Assembly (NCBI GenBank): GCA_012103575.1
Contig: WLWN01000001.1
Coordinates: forward strand, 2,670,538-2,734,537
Reading direction: 5' to 3'
From: Kiritimatiellia bacterium
GTDB taxonomy: Bacteria > Verrucomicrobiota > Kiritimatiellia > WLWN01
Length of the DNA: 64,000 nt
Each line of letters starts with the position of its first letter. The first letter of the stretch is position 1. The translations under genes were made by a program, and so were the position numbers. This document shows, piece after piece, positions 8,415-20,026 of this stretch. The notes below the pieces were generated by a model. The model saw only the letters and a program-made list of their open reading frames with translations, did not search any database and was not told where the DNA came from.

Positions 8415-10072
8415 CCTGAATCCGTCAGATAAAATCTGACGATTTTTCATTACCTGTTGGGCTAAAGCGGGGAGCATACCCGTATTCAAACAAACAACCC
8501 CACCCCAGCAGGTGTGTATATGAAACAATATAAAATAAAGACTGGCAAGGGCGAACTCAACAGCACAAGCGGAAATCATCTTTGCGGCCTGCTGCTTGAG
8601 GATCATGCTCAACAGATTCTTCCCTCCAATTTTCAACCACGCCGCTCCGATGCGATCTCTGATCGGGAGATCCTCCTTACCCAGATCGGCTTACTTTGCA
8701 ACGGTCGAACCGATTTCAATGATATCGACCTGTACCGGGGTGATGAGATTTTTATGAATGCCTTTGGACTTAAAAAGGGGAGTTAAAAAGGTAGCCTCTG
8801 AGCCGGTGTTCCGATGTCGTTCCGACGACCTGCCCCCACCCAGAACCCATGTGGGGCTACGCAAACTCAACACCGAACTTCTTTCCTCGGGCCCCTTTGG
8901 CTAGGTAGATGTCGAAGGGCTTGATCTTGTTCCCGTCGATATCGATGTGAGCCCTTTGGATCACTCAGGCTCTTCGAAAGAAGGCGTTTCCTATACCTAT
9001 AAGGGCCATGATGGTTACGCCCCGATATTTGCCTATGTGGGCACTCAAGGCCACATGCTTGAGTGCGAACTTCGACCCGGTAAACAACATTGTCAGTCGG
9101 GAACGACCGCGTTTATTGCCCGCAGCGTTGAAACGCTCCAAACCCTGGGCCTAGGTGGAAAATGTTTGCTTCGGCTTGATAGTGGCAACGCTGCGGCCGA
9201 TAACTTCGACGCTTTTGGGGATCATTATTTTATCGTAAAGCGAAATCCTCGCCGCGAATGTCCTGAACAAATGCTGGCCCTTGCACGCCGAGTTGGAGAC
9301 AAACAAGACAGTCATGAAGGCAAGAACGTTTACACAGGCTTTTTCGATCATTTCCACCCCGGTGGTGACCAAAACCGCCCTTGTGTCCCGGTGGCCTTCG
9401 AAGTGATTGAACGCACCATCGATATCGATGGTCAGAAACTTCTGGTTCCTAAACTTGAGGTGAACACCTGGTGGACGAACCTCTCTTGTCGTGCCAAGAC
9501 GGTGCTAGATCTCTATCATGGACATGGCCCCAGCGAGCAGTACCACAGTGAACTCAAAAGCGATCTTGATGTTGAGCGATTGCCTTCGGGGAGACTCTGT
9601 GCCAATAAGATTATTCTGTTATGCGCCATGGTGGCCTTCAACCTATTGCGCGGTCTTGGCCAAGAGGTCATCAAACGGGCTGGGCTTGCCCCGCAGAAAA
9701 TCAACATCCCGCGCTGGCGAATCAAAACGGTTCTCAAAAATATCGTTTATTGCGCGGTTCGATTGGTCCGCCACGCCGGACGAATTGAACTTCACTTTGG
9801 CAAGCGTTGTCGCTGGTTTGAAGTGATACAAGACATTGCCCATTCCTTCGCATAGCCCTCCGTGCACCTTTAACAATACTCTAAGGCGACTGCCCAAGGA
9901 GGCTTACGCCCCAAAATGGCCAAATCAGAGTGAATCTAACCTGTACGCTCAAAAAATTCATCAGGATGATACTTGCCGGTCCCAATCCGCCCAAAAGCGA
10001 GCATCTCAAGGAAAAAGTTTTCAACTTTTGAGCCCCAAAACGCCTTCCGAAGCGATAGCTGACGGATTCAGG
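8415..10072 (+). mobile_element. IS1380-family element, copy A (1658 bp)
   Basis: Left end CCTGAATCCGTCAGATAAAA at 8415 and right end the complement of CCTGAATCCGTCAGCTATCG at 10072. The flanks CTATA and AACAA do not match, so this copy has lost its target duplication. The outer 14 bases differ at one position from the ends of the 163-bp MITE. Confidence 0.85.
8520..9855 (+). pseudogene. IS1380-family transposase (copy A), frameshift and in-frame stop
   Basis: Starts at the ATG at 8520 (MKQYKIKTGKGEL). The N-terminal part ends in NGRTDFNDIDLYRGDEIF. At about 8770-8790 a 13-bp repeat of TTAAAAAGG-type sequence shifts the frame. The protein continues as VASEPVFRCR up to a TAG at 8902-8904 in the motif GPFG-stop-VDVEGLD, where Lys or a similar residue is expected. 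From 8905 the DDE part is open to 9855 (PLDHSGSSKEGVSYTYKGHD, RLDSGNAAADNFD, EQYHSELKSDLDVERLPSG). Copy B at 27809-29135 carries both lesions, so they predate the duplication. Confidence 0.85.
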
Positions 10073-10156
10073 AACAAAGAAGACACGCAAAATAATATGA
10101 TCTTTTTAAAGAAATCTGTTTCATTTCCATAATGTACCCCACGCCAATATGTATAT

Positions 10157-10319
10157 CCTGGATCCGTCAGTTAAACGTGGGATTTCTGTGCGAATGCTTT
10201 GGAGGCAAAAGGTTGCAAAAAAACGCAGGCGCACCCGCTGGGTGCGTCGAGGCTTTTTTGTAATTCCTTTTGGCCCAAATGGTTCGTGCAGAAAACCGCG
10301 TTTAACTGACGGATCCAGG
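10157..10319 (+). mobile_element. 163-bp palindromic MITE, copy 2
   Basis: Identical in length and almost in sequence to copy 1, same orientation. Flanking 5-bp duplication TATAT at 10152-10156 and 10320-10324. It lies between the IS1380 element and the 3' end of the minus-strand metalloenzyme gene. Confidence 0.9.
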
Positions 10320-10474
10320 TATATGATGTGTTTTTTGGTAGTTTTACTTAAAGTACACAGCAAAAGACATCTAACGGTTTCGAGTATATATATGAAATTA
10401 GACCTATTTCAACATCAAAGCTCTCTAAAAATTCGGAACTCTTGATCTTTATCTCTCAAAAGTTCCATGCCCGA

Positions 10475-11359
10475 TCAAACTACCTTTTCTGCAACCTCGG
10501 TGATCGACGCAACATCCACCATACGTTCTGCCAACGGACCCAGCACAAGCAACGGTACTTTGTTTAAGGTGTGGGCGCCCGTAGAGAGATCTTCTATGTT
10601 TCCGTGATCGCTTGTAATCAACACACTCACATGGTCTTCTTTGTTTTCACAGGCACCCCGTATAAAAAGGTCCAATGTATTTAAGATCTCTACAGCTTGT
10701 GCAACATTTTTTCGATGACCGATCAGATCCGGCAAAAAAGATTCAAATAAAATAAGATTATACCGCAAACCTAACCGGCTTAAACGACGTCCTGCCAGAT
10801 AAGGGGAAACAAGGGAAACACCCGCCACCTCATTTTGGAAGAGATGTTTATTGGTAACGTCCCAATAGACAGCTTCTCCTCGCATCAAGTCAGGCATAAA
10901 TCGGAAAGGTAACTGCGCGGCCAATACACATAACGTCGTTGCGCTATAACTAAGAGTGCCCTGCTCAACACGTTTAAAATAATTTTCCGTATAGGCATTC
11001 GCAAAGGTGGCGGTTCCTCCCTTGTCTATAACACGTTTCAATATCGAACATTCATTGATCACCTCAATAAGCGGTTCATTCGGAAACGCGGGAAGATGAT
11101 AGCCCAAAATTTTGGCGGCATTTTGTCCTGTAAACAAACTTGTTTGCCCGGTAGCGCTTTGAGGAATACCCCGCACATCCAATGTTGCGTCAATACCTTT
11201 TAACAGCAACCTAGGTCTCCGAAGATCACGTCCCTTTAGAAGATCGCCTCCCACCTGTTCTCGTATAAAGGGCATGGAATCATGAACCAACGGGTTCTTC
11301 TCTCCAGGATCACCCAGACCGACTCCATCTAAGAAAATAAAGATAATATGTTCTTCCAT
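10475..11359 (-). CDS. Alkaline-phosphatase-superfamily metalloenzyme
   Basis: A 294-residue intact protein. The N-terminus IFIFLDGVGLGDP supplies the metal-binding Asp of the superfamily that includes cofactor-independent phosphoglycerate mutase and phosphopentomutase. GIPQSATGQTSLFTGQNA carries the Ser/Thr nucleophile region. ITSDHGNIED supplies the second metal site Asp-His, and AHTLNKVPLLVLG the last His. It is shorter than true phosphoglycerate mutases and matches proteins annotated simply as metalloenzyme or peptidase-like in several phyla; the substrate is unknown. It is one of the few undamaged genes in the first 20 kb. The A/T-rich spacer upstream (11360-11596) would hold its promoter. 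Confidence 0.7.
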   Translation of the reverse strand: MEEHIIFIFLDGVGLGDPGEKNPLVHDSMPFIREQVGGDLLKGRDLRRPRLLLKGIDATLDVRGIPQSATGQTSLFTGQNAAKILGYHLPAFPNEPLIEVINECSILKRVIDKGGTATFANAYTENYFKRVEQGTLSYSATTLCVLAAQLPFRFMPDLMRGEAVYWDVTNKHLFQNEVAGVSLVSPYLAGRRLSRLGLRYNLILFESFLPDLIGHRKNVAQAVEILNTLDLFIRGACENKEDHVSVLITSDHGNIEDLSTGAHTLNKVPLLVLGPLAERMVDVASITEVAEKVV

Positions 11360-11596
11360 ACCTCGCTCGACGTCCTTTCCTTAATTTTTCACGTTATCTA
11401 GATTCTTGAGAGTACCCAGTTCTCAGGCCATGAGACGAGCAGAAAGGTTACTTTTTTGCCGCACAGGGAGTTTGGTAAATTTTGTAGAGGGACTCTCCGG
11501 GAAATTAAAGCCTATTTATAAAACTAGTGCTTAATCATATCTAGATATTAGGATTAACTTTCCTGATCAGATACAGAAAAATCGGTAGAGTAACAA

Positions 11597-12615
11597 TACA
11601 AGTGCAAAGGTCCGCAGCATAGTTCATTCTTTGGGTATCTGACCCCCCCCAAAGGAGAACATAGAATGCCACGAACCTACGAACATTTAAACAGTTATGA
11701 ACAAGAAGTGATAGCCCAGATGCTAAAAGAAAAATATAGCTTATCTCAAATTGGCCGTCGCCTGGGCCGATCCCCCTCGACTATTTGGCGCAAATTTCGC
11801 CGTAATCGAGTCCGTGGCCGCTATTACCCAAGACCCGCAAATGGCCTGGCTCAAAGCCGATTACAGCTAGCTCGAAAGCCTCAAAAAGTGATGGGAGCTA
11901 GCAAAGAACAAGTGGAGACTCTCCTGGCGAAGTATTGGTCTCCAGAACAGATTGAAGGTCGAAGAAAGCTAGAAGGTGACCCTCCCATCAGTCGAATGAC
12001 GATCTACCGCTACTTGTACAGTCCAAGAGGGGCTGGCTACCGAAAATACCTGCGTGGCCCCGGAAAGAAAAAACGAGCGACTCGGAAAAGCCATTCACGT
12101 ATACACAACCAAACGATGATTGACCAACGCCCCGAAGAGGGTGAAAGCCGCAAGGTGGCAGGCCATTGGGAAGGTGACACTATTCAGGGCCAAACGAGAA
12201 AAGAGGCCTGTGTAGTCACTCTAGTAGATCGAGCGACTCGATATCTCTCGCCGATCTTTTACCTCGATGCAATGCCGAACCGGTCAACCGTTCCGTACCT
12301 CAGTTCGCTGATTCAGGGCTCCCCTGTAAAACGGTGACTGTAGATAATGGCATGGAGTTTGCCAGCCATGCTAAACTACAGAAAAAAATAGCAACCCCCA
12401 TTTTCTTTGCTAAAGGGAGAAACCCTTGGCAAAGAGGGACCAACGAAAATACGAATGGTTTGCTTCCCCAGTTTTTCCCGAAGAAAACCGACTTTGCTGC
12501 CCACAGCTCCGCTCAGTTGAGATGGGCTGTGGAGTTACTGAATAATAGACCAAGAAAATGCTTAGAATATAGAACGCCCAAAGAAATGATGGACAGCTTC
12601 GGTTTTGCACTTGTA
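11597..12615 (+). mobile_element. IS30-family element, copy 1
   Basis: Inverted repeats TACAAGTGCAAA at 11597-11608 and its complement at 12604-12615 bound a single IS30-type transposase gene. The right repeat overlaps the last codons of the transposase. The exact outer boundary and target duplication were not resolved. Confidence 0.65.
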
Positions 12616-12621
12616 AGTTGA
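11666..12621 (+). pseudogene. IS30-family transposase, one frameshift in an A run
   Basis: The N-terminal helix-turn-helix reads YSLSQIGRRLGRSPSTIWR. The DDE triad is visible as GHWEGDTIQG (Asp), TVDNGMEF (Asp) and RGTNENTNG (Glu). The frame breaks at GTAAAACGG near 12325-12333, where a slip of one base back (VK-TVTVDNG) restores the protein. IS30 transposases are usually a single frame, so loss of one A from the run is the simplest explanation; programmed -1 slippage is possible. A Shine-Dalgarno-like AAAGGAG precedes the ATG. Confidence 0.8.
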
Positions 12622-12716
12622 GTCTGCAGAAGTGGGGAGTTTTGAACACTCCATATCCAGTCCTTGTAAAAGTTAACATCATTATTTCCAATGCCACTCA
12701 CGCTTCGCCCCCATGC

Positions 12717-13688
12717 CTACGGCTCGGTAACCCTTTCCATGGCTGATAAGTTTTTGAATAGATTTCTTTTAGGATCAAATTCTAGGTTTCGATCATTCGG
12801 TGTTGGGTTTAGGTAATAAGAGAACACAGCATAACCGTATTTATCTAGAGTGGCTCCCCAAAACTTAAAATCACCATACATCTTTCCATAGTTAGCTTGC
12901 TTAACTTCATCATCTTCATCAAGAACCGTACGCACCCGTAAAATGTAATTTGCATCTGGTAAAACATCGTCAACGGAATCCCATTCAGATATAGCCCCTT
13001 CAATTGGCCTTTTCATTTTTCGCCATGATTTGTTTGATACATAATCTGATAGCGGTGCTTTATATGGAGAGCTCAGTCGACTCTGACCATTTGCTTTAAA
13101 CAAATTGTAGCCATCTCCTTTATTTTGAAAGTGTAAGGTTAATAAAGAGTCATGATCTCGATAGCCATTCCACTCACCGGCTACTTCCAATAAGATATCG
13201 GCAACCTCCCCCTGACCATAGGGAGATACCCAGTCAGCCTTCATCATGTCAAATCCAACAGCTTTACCAAGCACAGGAAGCTTTGCTTTTATTTCCTTAT
13301 AGGCATACATCGGCATCGGATTCCTCACTTCACGTAAAACCAAAGTCACGGATTGGTCCGAATAGACGTTCTCCTTATCCACTCGCTCAAAAGTCGTCAC
13401 TTCCTCGTACGAATCGTAATAGCCGGCTTTTTCTGCTTTTACCCGAAACTTAAAGAACGAGGATCCCGAAAACGATGTGCGCCCTTCTTCATCGGTCAGC
13501 TTCTTGAACAAATCTCCTTTGCCGGAGATACGACTGGGATAACCGACGCCTGCCTGAGCACTTTCAATAGCCTTACCTTGTTCATCCACCACCTGAACGT
13601 TTAGATTGACCCAAGGCGGCGTCTTCATCGCCCAAGTCAACGAGACCATCAGAAGAAAGCAAAAGCTCATTCCCCAAAGCTTCATCAT
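12717..13688 (-). CDS. Secreted protein with carboxypeptidase-regulatory-like domain
   Basis: A 323-residue protein with a Sec signal peptide (MMKLWGMSFCFLLMVSLTWA). Residues about 27-115 read as an Ig-like or carboxypeptidase regulatory-like beta-sandwich (VNLNVQVVDEQGKAIESAQ, TDEEGRTSFSG, FRVKAEKAGYYD). The remainder (about 120-323) has no family I recognise. The start ATG overlaps the stop of the upstream surface-protein gene as ATGA, so the two were translationally coupled and form one operon. It probably acts in the periplasm or on the surface together with that product. The frame is intact even though the upstream partner is broken. Confidence 0.65.
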   Translation of the reverse strand: MMKLWGMSFCFLLMVSLTWAMKTPPWVNLNVQVVDEQGKAIESAQAGVGYPSRISGKGDLFKKLTDEEGRTSFSGSSFFKFRVKAEKAGYYDSYEEVTTFERVDKENVYSDQSVTLVLREVRNPMPMYAYKEIKAKLPVLGKAVGFDMMKADWVSPYGQGEVADILLEVAGEWNGYRDHDSLLTLHFQNKGDGYNLFKANGQSRLSSPYKAPLSDYVSNKSWRKMKRPIEGAISEWDSVDDVLPDANYILRVRTVLDEDDEVKQANYGKMYGDFKFWGATLDKYGYAVFSYYLNPTPNDRNLEFDPKRNLFKNLSAMERVTEP

Positions 13689-16600
13689 TGTAGTTCTCCT
13701 TCTTGAATAATTTGATCATACAATTGGTAGACATACGGAAAGGCAATATTCTTCAAGTCACTGTGCAACCAATCAGAGTCAGAGCGGCTTTGTGGCCAGC
13801 CGTTCTGCAAGCTCTACATATGGATGTTTTTACCCGGTAGCAATGAGGTTATCTCGTTGGCTGCAGCAGCAAAAGAAAGTGCCGGGATAGCTTCGGCCAA
13901 CACCTTGTACTGAGTTTCATCCTGTCCGGCCTGTGTGTTGGCGTCCGTGTCGCCTAACGGAGCAAAGAGTTCCTCTCCGTCGTAACTAGCGAACCGCCCG
14001 GCCTGTCCTTGACCAGCTTCAATGAAAGGTTCAAAGAGTGCATTGGTACGAAGCTCGGCATCGGTCAATAGAACCGCTGTTACCGGGTCCGGTGGCTGGG
14101 TGCCCAGTAGAATACTACTCGTGTCATGAGCAGGATTGAACTGCCAACCGGCATGTTGGTCCGGCATGACCAAGTTATATGCAAAAAGACCAAGCGGTCC
14201 ATCCAAACCCTTAATCATTTCCTGCATGGCCCAGGCATAATCCCCGTCATCTAGGAAAACATCACCTATCAACGAAGGTACCTGCCCGTCTGCATTTCTG
14301 ACCACATCTTCACCTTCGGAATAGAAATTGTAGACATCGGTACTTGTCGCAAGAGATGCAAAACGGTCTCGCCAAGTCAGCTCACTACGATTATCCCCAG
14401 GAAATAGATTGTACCACTTACTTGCCCATAACCGATTGGTATAGTTGACCCACTCAGGATTACTCATATTGCCTTCCATGTTCACGCTGTTTTGACCGGT
14501 AAGTTGAGAGGCATCATAAGCTTCAATCGCTACCGCCGCATTGAACATGAAGTACCGGTCCGGGCTGAACCCGTTTATTGGCGATGGCTTCGGAGACCAT
14601 CATATTGCCCAGGCTGTGCGCGCCAATGGTCACCTCGCCCACCAGGAATGACAACTGACTGGCTAGGTTTTCGCTCGTGACCATTGCATTGATGACGGCC
14701 TTGTGGTAGTTGCCCCCCGTATTGCCATGCCAGGTCACCCCGGTGAACTTGGCTCGTGAACCGGATTGGTAAAGCCGTTTGAAGATTTCCGCGTGCCAAC
14801 CTCTCGCTGCGGTCTGGTCGACGTTGTACCCATGCACGAAAACGAAGTTGTCTCCTTTGTTTAGACTGTCAGGCAAATTACTGGGCTCCTGCCCAACTCT
14901 AGTGAACCGGTCCGGCACGGTCACGACTTGTTGCTCAGGTTGATCGAGGTCATCTACCAAATTTACGTGCGTAAACATATCCTCGACACCGGAGATGCTC
15001 AGTGACAGCTCGGTTTCAGAGACCTTGCTCCCATTCTCCCATACTTCCAAGATAAGAGGTGCAACAGACGATGATGGGCCAACTCCTTCGATTAACAAAG
15101 CGCCTTTATTGGGATTGATGACTATTTTATTCAAGAAAAAGGGTGTGAGATCTATGCCGATGCTGCTGAGTTGCCTTGTAAATGCTTCATGTGCATAGGA
15201 GGTAAACACCGGGCCATAGGTTTGTAATTCAGTCGTGAGAAATGCCCCGGCTTGATCCTTGGTCAGATCCGTATAGACAAATCGTAAAGCTCCATCATCT
15301 TGACGAAGTTTGTATTCGATGCCACTTCCGGGAGGCAAGATGGTAAGGGTTTCGTGAAAATCGAACCACACCGGAAAAAAGTCGAGCAGATCACTGCGCC
15401 CATCCACTTGGTTGTTGACATAATTCCCTCCGGATTGACCCGGTAAATCATTATTGCCATCGGATATATCCCCATCATCGTCGTCATCATTGATCCAGAA
15501 CCGGAATGGAGTTGAAGGGGTTGCTTGATTTTCATCGAGTGTGTTAATGGCTCGGTCATGGTTATAGTCGGGAATAAGTGTGGGGTTAATGACATGAAGA
15601 TGAACCTCATCATAGCAAAACTCCGTACCTGTGGTATCTTTGTAGGCCAGTCTCAGCATCACATCTTCTTGATAGTTAATGCCCTCGACAAAGATGCTTA
15701 CATCACCAGAGACCAACCCCACAAGGTCACCTACGGGAGATGCAAGGTCTACGGAGTAATCGCTTAATAGAGCCGTCCCCGAAGGATTGAAAACTCGAAG
15801 GGCTGAGGCCGGTGTTACGGTCAGTTCCAGGGTTCCTTCCGTCACAGAAGCGGGAAGCAAGCGTTTCAGGGTGATCTGTACGATGTCATTGTCGTTCGCG
15901 CTAATCGTCGTATCTCGATTATCCTTCTGGCCAGCAGGTCCTCCGTCATCATTATCTTCGTTTACAGATACAATCAATTCAGCAGGATCGTCTTCACTTC
16001 TTTCTGGTACTGCTGATCCTGGCGATGTTTTTGTTCCAGGCTTATGTCCTTGGATATCCGCTCTAAGTACCGAAAGATCATAGACCCTATACCTAACAGG
16101 ATGAGCGACTTGAGAAATGGGGTTGGTGCTGCCATTAACCCACATGCAGGCTCCGGAGGTAATGGTCCATGTTAGACTCACCGCATCGTCTGGTGGACTG
16201 ATCGCCTAGGGGCTAAGGGTCAATTGGTAATCTTGTCCTGGCACGAGCCAGAAGGTATGCGAGGCAGGAGTGGCCTGTAGGGTGGGATCATCCCAGAATT
16301 GGCCATCACTCAATGCAAATCTGAAGGTGTCTCGGCTTCCGTCATAGCCGGTGTTGATGATCAGAGAGGCTGTGGCAAAGGGATTGCCGGCTGGCGAAGG
16401 CATGCCTCCCGGAAATTGAGAATGCGCTGCGCTGTGTCTATTCCAATACAGATCATGCCAAGTATGGTAAGGGATCCCCCCCACCTTTGGAAATAGTATT
16501 CTTTACGGATACGTCGCATGATTGGCTCCTCCATAAGGTTGGAAAAGATGGGTTCCATGGTCTGCCCCATTGGTGGGATTTCCTCCTATTGCATATTCCA

Positions 16601-17462
16601 ACACATTTATATACCAATCATGGTCACTATCCATAAGAGCATCAGCGCTGGTGTTCGTATCAAACCCATGCGTCACTTCCCACGTGTCGGGCATGCCGTC
16701 AAAATCTGAGTCGGGTTGTGTCATCGCTGGGGAGTTTGCGTCGGTTGGATCACTGCCTGCATAATATTCGATGACGTTGATATACCCGTCGGCATCCGCA
16801 TCCAGTGAACCATCGGCGATGAGAGGATTCAGCAAGGGTTCATAAGCTTTTTCCCAGCCGTCTCCCATACGATCGTCATCGGTATCCCAATTTTTGGGAT
16901 CGGTTCCTGCCAGGACTTCATCGCTGTCAGACAGGTAATCTCCATCTCGGTCTCCGAGGACGATATCTACAAAGGGTCGGTTAGCGTCGACGATTTCAAG
17001 GGATGTGTGTGAGAGGAGCGCGTTGGTCCAGACATAGGTGTTGGTGGGGTCGTAGACCTGGCCGATGAAGGCGGTCTGGCCGATATTGCTCCCGTTAAGG
17101 TCCAAGTAGGAGAACCGGACTTGTTGGCTGGTTTGGCACAGTTGGATTTGGAAGGTGAGGTCGGTGTTGGTATCCATGGCACGACTCATGTGGTTCCATT
17201 GAATGGTGAATACGGGTTCGGTGTTGATGTTATAATTGATGTAGATTCGACTGTCTGGGGTAAAAGTTAGGTCGTCCAAGAAAGGAGCGAGTAACCCAGA
17301 GGGCGCATTGTTGGTGGTAATGATTGTTGTGGTTAATTCGGGTTGGGGTCCGAGCAGGATGCATCCATCTGTGCCGATACGGATTTCGGAGAAGGTATGC
17401 GATTCGAGGGTCCAGTCGGGATTCACGTGCGTAGAGGTCAGTCCCATGATGTTAGAGGACAC
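13685..17462 (-). pseudogene. Large secreted protein, C-terminal part: DxDxDG repeats and lipase-like region
   Basis: Consecutive minus-strand frames form one long protein. Positions 17462-16503 hold Ca-binding Asp-rich repeats (DRDGDYLSDSDEVLAGTDP, DTDDDRMGDGWE, DADADGYINVIEY, DSDFDGMPDTWE) typical of thrombospondin type 3-like repeats in secreted proteins. Positions 16484-16206 and 16181-14523 continue after two breaks. The segment FVFVHGYNVDQTAARGWHAEIFK and the GAHSLGNMM nucleophile-elbow motif suggest an alpha/beta-hydrolase fold. A frame change near 14550 leads to MFNAAVAIEAYDASQL. TAG at about 13816 precedes the last 43 codons ending in DLKNIAFPYVYQLYDQ at 13685. At least four lesions. 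It may be the 3' part of the same gene as the preceding entry upstream (17463-19854). Confidence 0.6.
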
Positions 17463-19854
17463 GTCAGTTATGTTTATGAGGATACTGGTTTGGTTGGTAG
17501 GGAAGACACCAGTTGACGGCCTTGCCAGACGGCATTGAGGAATCCGCTTTGGGTTTGGGCTAGGCGACGGGTAAGACCGACCCGTTACAGTTGATGGTGT
17601 CTATGTGAAAGGTGACCCGGGCGGGTTCGTATCCATAGACAGGGACCGAAAAGTGGCCGTTAGCATCGGTCTGGGCATAGAGTTGGCCGGAGGAAAAACT
17701 CGTCTGGTGAAGGGTGCCGGTCAGGATGTTGAGATTGTCAAACCGGCCTCCGCTATCGGCAAGCAGGGTGATCTGACTTTGTTGATGGACGGGCTGCTGA
17801 GTGTTTATATTCCTCAGTTAGACGTTGACTTGAAAGGGGCGAGTTGGTTTCGACCGGCGATATGCTCGGGGTGATGTCTGCATAGATCTGTGGAAGGCCC
17901 TGTAAGGCTGGATCGAGGGGGAATGTGTCGAGGCCGCCCACGGCATTGGAGCCATCGGTGTCTGGATGGTTCGGATCGGTGCCTGCACTAGATTCGTCGC
18001 CTTCGGAAAGACCGTCTCCATCGGTATCAGGATCATTTGGATCGGTATTGAAAATCATCTCTCGCCAATCGACCAATTGGTCCAGATCTGTATCGATATA
18101 TTCGTCTAATCCTATATCACTGGTTACTGCATCGGGTCTGTTTTCACGATCTAGATCTTGACCCACCACCAAGGTTCCAGAATCGATACAAGGGGAATTG
18201 GCCAGAAGATGATAACCATTACTGACTGCGTTGAACCATAAAGGATCTTCGCGAATGTTGCCGTGAATCCCTTCATAGGTCCCGTCGGAGATATTACATG
18301 AGTATATCTGATTAGAGGAGACTCCGGTGAGTTCAGTATTGTTTGACCATAGAATGCTGTTCATCAACAGCAGGCCTTCTAGGGTTCCAATCACGTTGAC
18401 CCCTGCGTTAGCATTGTCGACAATGACACTATGTAACAGATGCAAGGATCCTCTTTGCGGAGCCCCTGGATAGTTTTGTTCGAAATGGATACCCTTGTCA
18501 TTTCCTGAGATGACAGTATTTTCAATATAAAGTAGATCATTGGATACCAAATCTGGACGCCCGGAGAGATGTTGTCCTGTATGAAAGACGAGAAGATGCG
18601 TATGTTTGACTGGTTTACTCCCTTAACACCTCCACAGAGTCCATTGGACACAATGCGACTATTGAAGAGTGTTAATACGCCATTGTTTACAGCAATGCCT
18701 CCCAGGTTATTTCCCGCTATCGTACTATTCAAAACGCTAACCGGGTTGGTGTTATAGATACGCAATCCAAAATTACCAGTACTGGATAACAGTTCAACGT
18801 CATCAAAAAGGGTCTTGCTGTTATTGTTGACGACATTTTCCCAGTGATAGCCCACAACCTTGATGGATTGAAGGAGTATATCACCACTCTGATAGATGCT
18901 CATGCCGGTTTGATTAAAAGCATCTATGGTAAGGTCCTGTAAACCACCTGTCTGCGTTTCATAAAAAACGACAAGATTGTTGATGATTGTTTGATCTATA
19001 CCCGCTCCTTGAACGTAAACACCATCCTTCACGCGAAGCTGAGAGTATGTGCCGTGTTGATTGACAAACACATCTGAATAAATACCCGGAGCCACGATCA
19101 CATGCCCACCACCTTGACTCGTAGCTACGTCAACGCCTTGTTGAATATTCGCAAATGGTTCGTTTATGCTTCCATCATTGGTATTATTTCCGGTGACGCC
19201 ATCGACATAGAAGGTCAAGGTTGATCCGGCATCGGCTATACACGGATCGCGGTTGAAAAAAAGTTCGACACGACTATCCATCCCATCTGCATCCGGATCA
19301 GTGTCTGCGTCTTGTTCCTGCGAATCCAGACACGGATATTGGAGTTCAACACCATCATTCATTCCATCAAAGTCGGAGTCTTGGATCGTTACGTTCAGGC
19401 CCATCTGGTATTCGGCTAGATTCTTGAGTTTATCTCCATCCAGATCAAGGATGGCATCGGCCACGTTTATAGGATCAAGCCCGTGAGTCAGTTCAAAGAT
19501 ATCGTCCATGCCGTCGTTGTCGACATCTTCAACGCTGTTCATTTTTCTAACGCGATAAAGACAGGGCAGGTTATTGCTTGGAAATAGCGGGTCAAGCCAT
19601 GTTTGTATTTCGTCATAGCTCCATTCAATATCGAGCGGAGACCTAGTTTCGGTCAAAGAGGTAGCGCCCGAAATTTGGACATAGGAAGAGTTGGTTCCGT
19701 CAAAGACGAGTCTGAAACCGTCGGAACTCATAGCAGCATCAATCAGAAGATCTTCAGCAGTACCATGAAAAATCCATACGGGTATAACAAGAGCTGATGA
19801 AAGAATCCATATCTGAACTTTATGCATCATATAGAAACACCTTTTAGAGATCAT
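17463..19854 (-). pseudogene. Large secreted protein, N-terminal part: signal peptide, DxDxDG repeats, beta-helix
   Basis: The start at 19854 is followed by a signal-peptide-like segment (VQIWILSSALVIPVWIF). Asp-rich repeats (EDVDNDGMDDIFELTHGLDP, DSDFDGMNDGVE, DPDADGMDSRVE) come next. Then a right-handed beta-helix-like region begins with the typical YVDGVTGNNTNDGSINEPF and IVAPGIYSDVFV and has many short Asn-rich repeats to about 17950. The frame shifts near 18545 (to ENTVISGNDKGIHF) and again near 17755, and breaks more than once between 17755 and 17463. This kind of pectin-lyase-fold and Ca-repeat architecture is common in surface proteins of the Verrucomicrobia/Lentisphaerae group. Its ligand is unknown. 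It probably joined the region to 13685 in a single gene of about 2000 codons. Confidence 0.6.
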
Positions 19855-20026
19855 TTAGCTACAGGCTAACCCACCATGGGGAAAAACCCGACTGAGTTTT
19901 TTAACTCTGCACAAAAGTCTATAACTCATCAAGCCCCGTTTATATAAATTTTTAAGGTTATTTAGTCATATAAAATAGAGGTATACATATAGAAAAAGAG
20001 TTGTTCATCCAAATTCAGGCAGGCAT

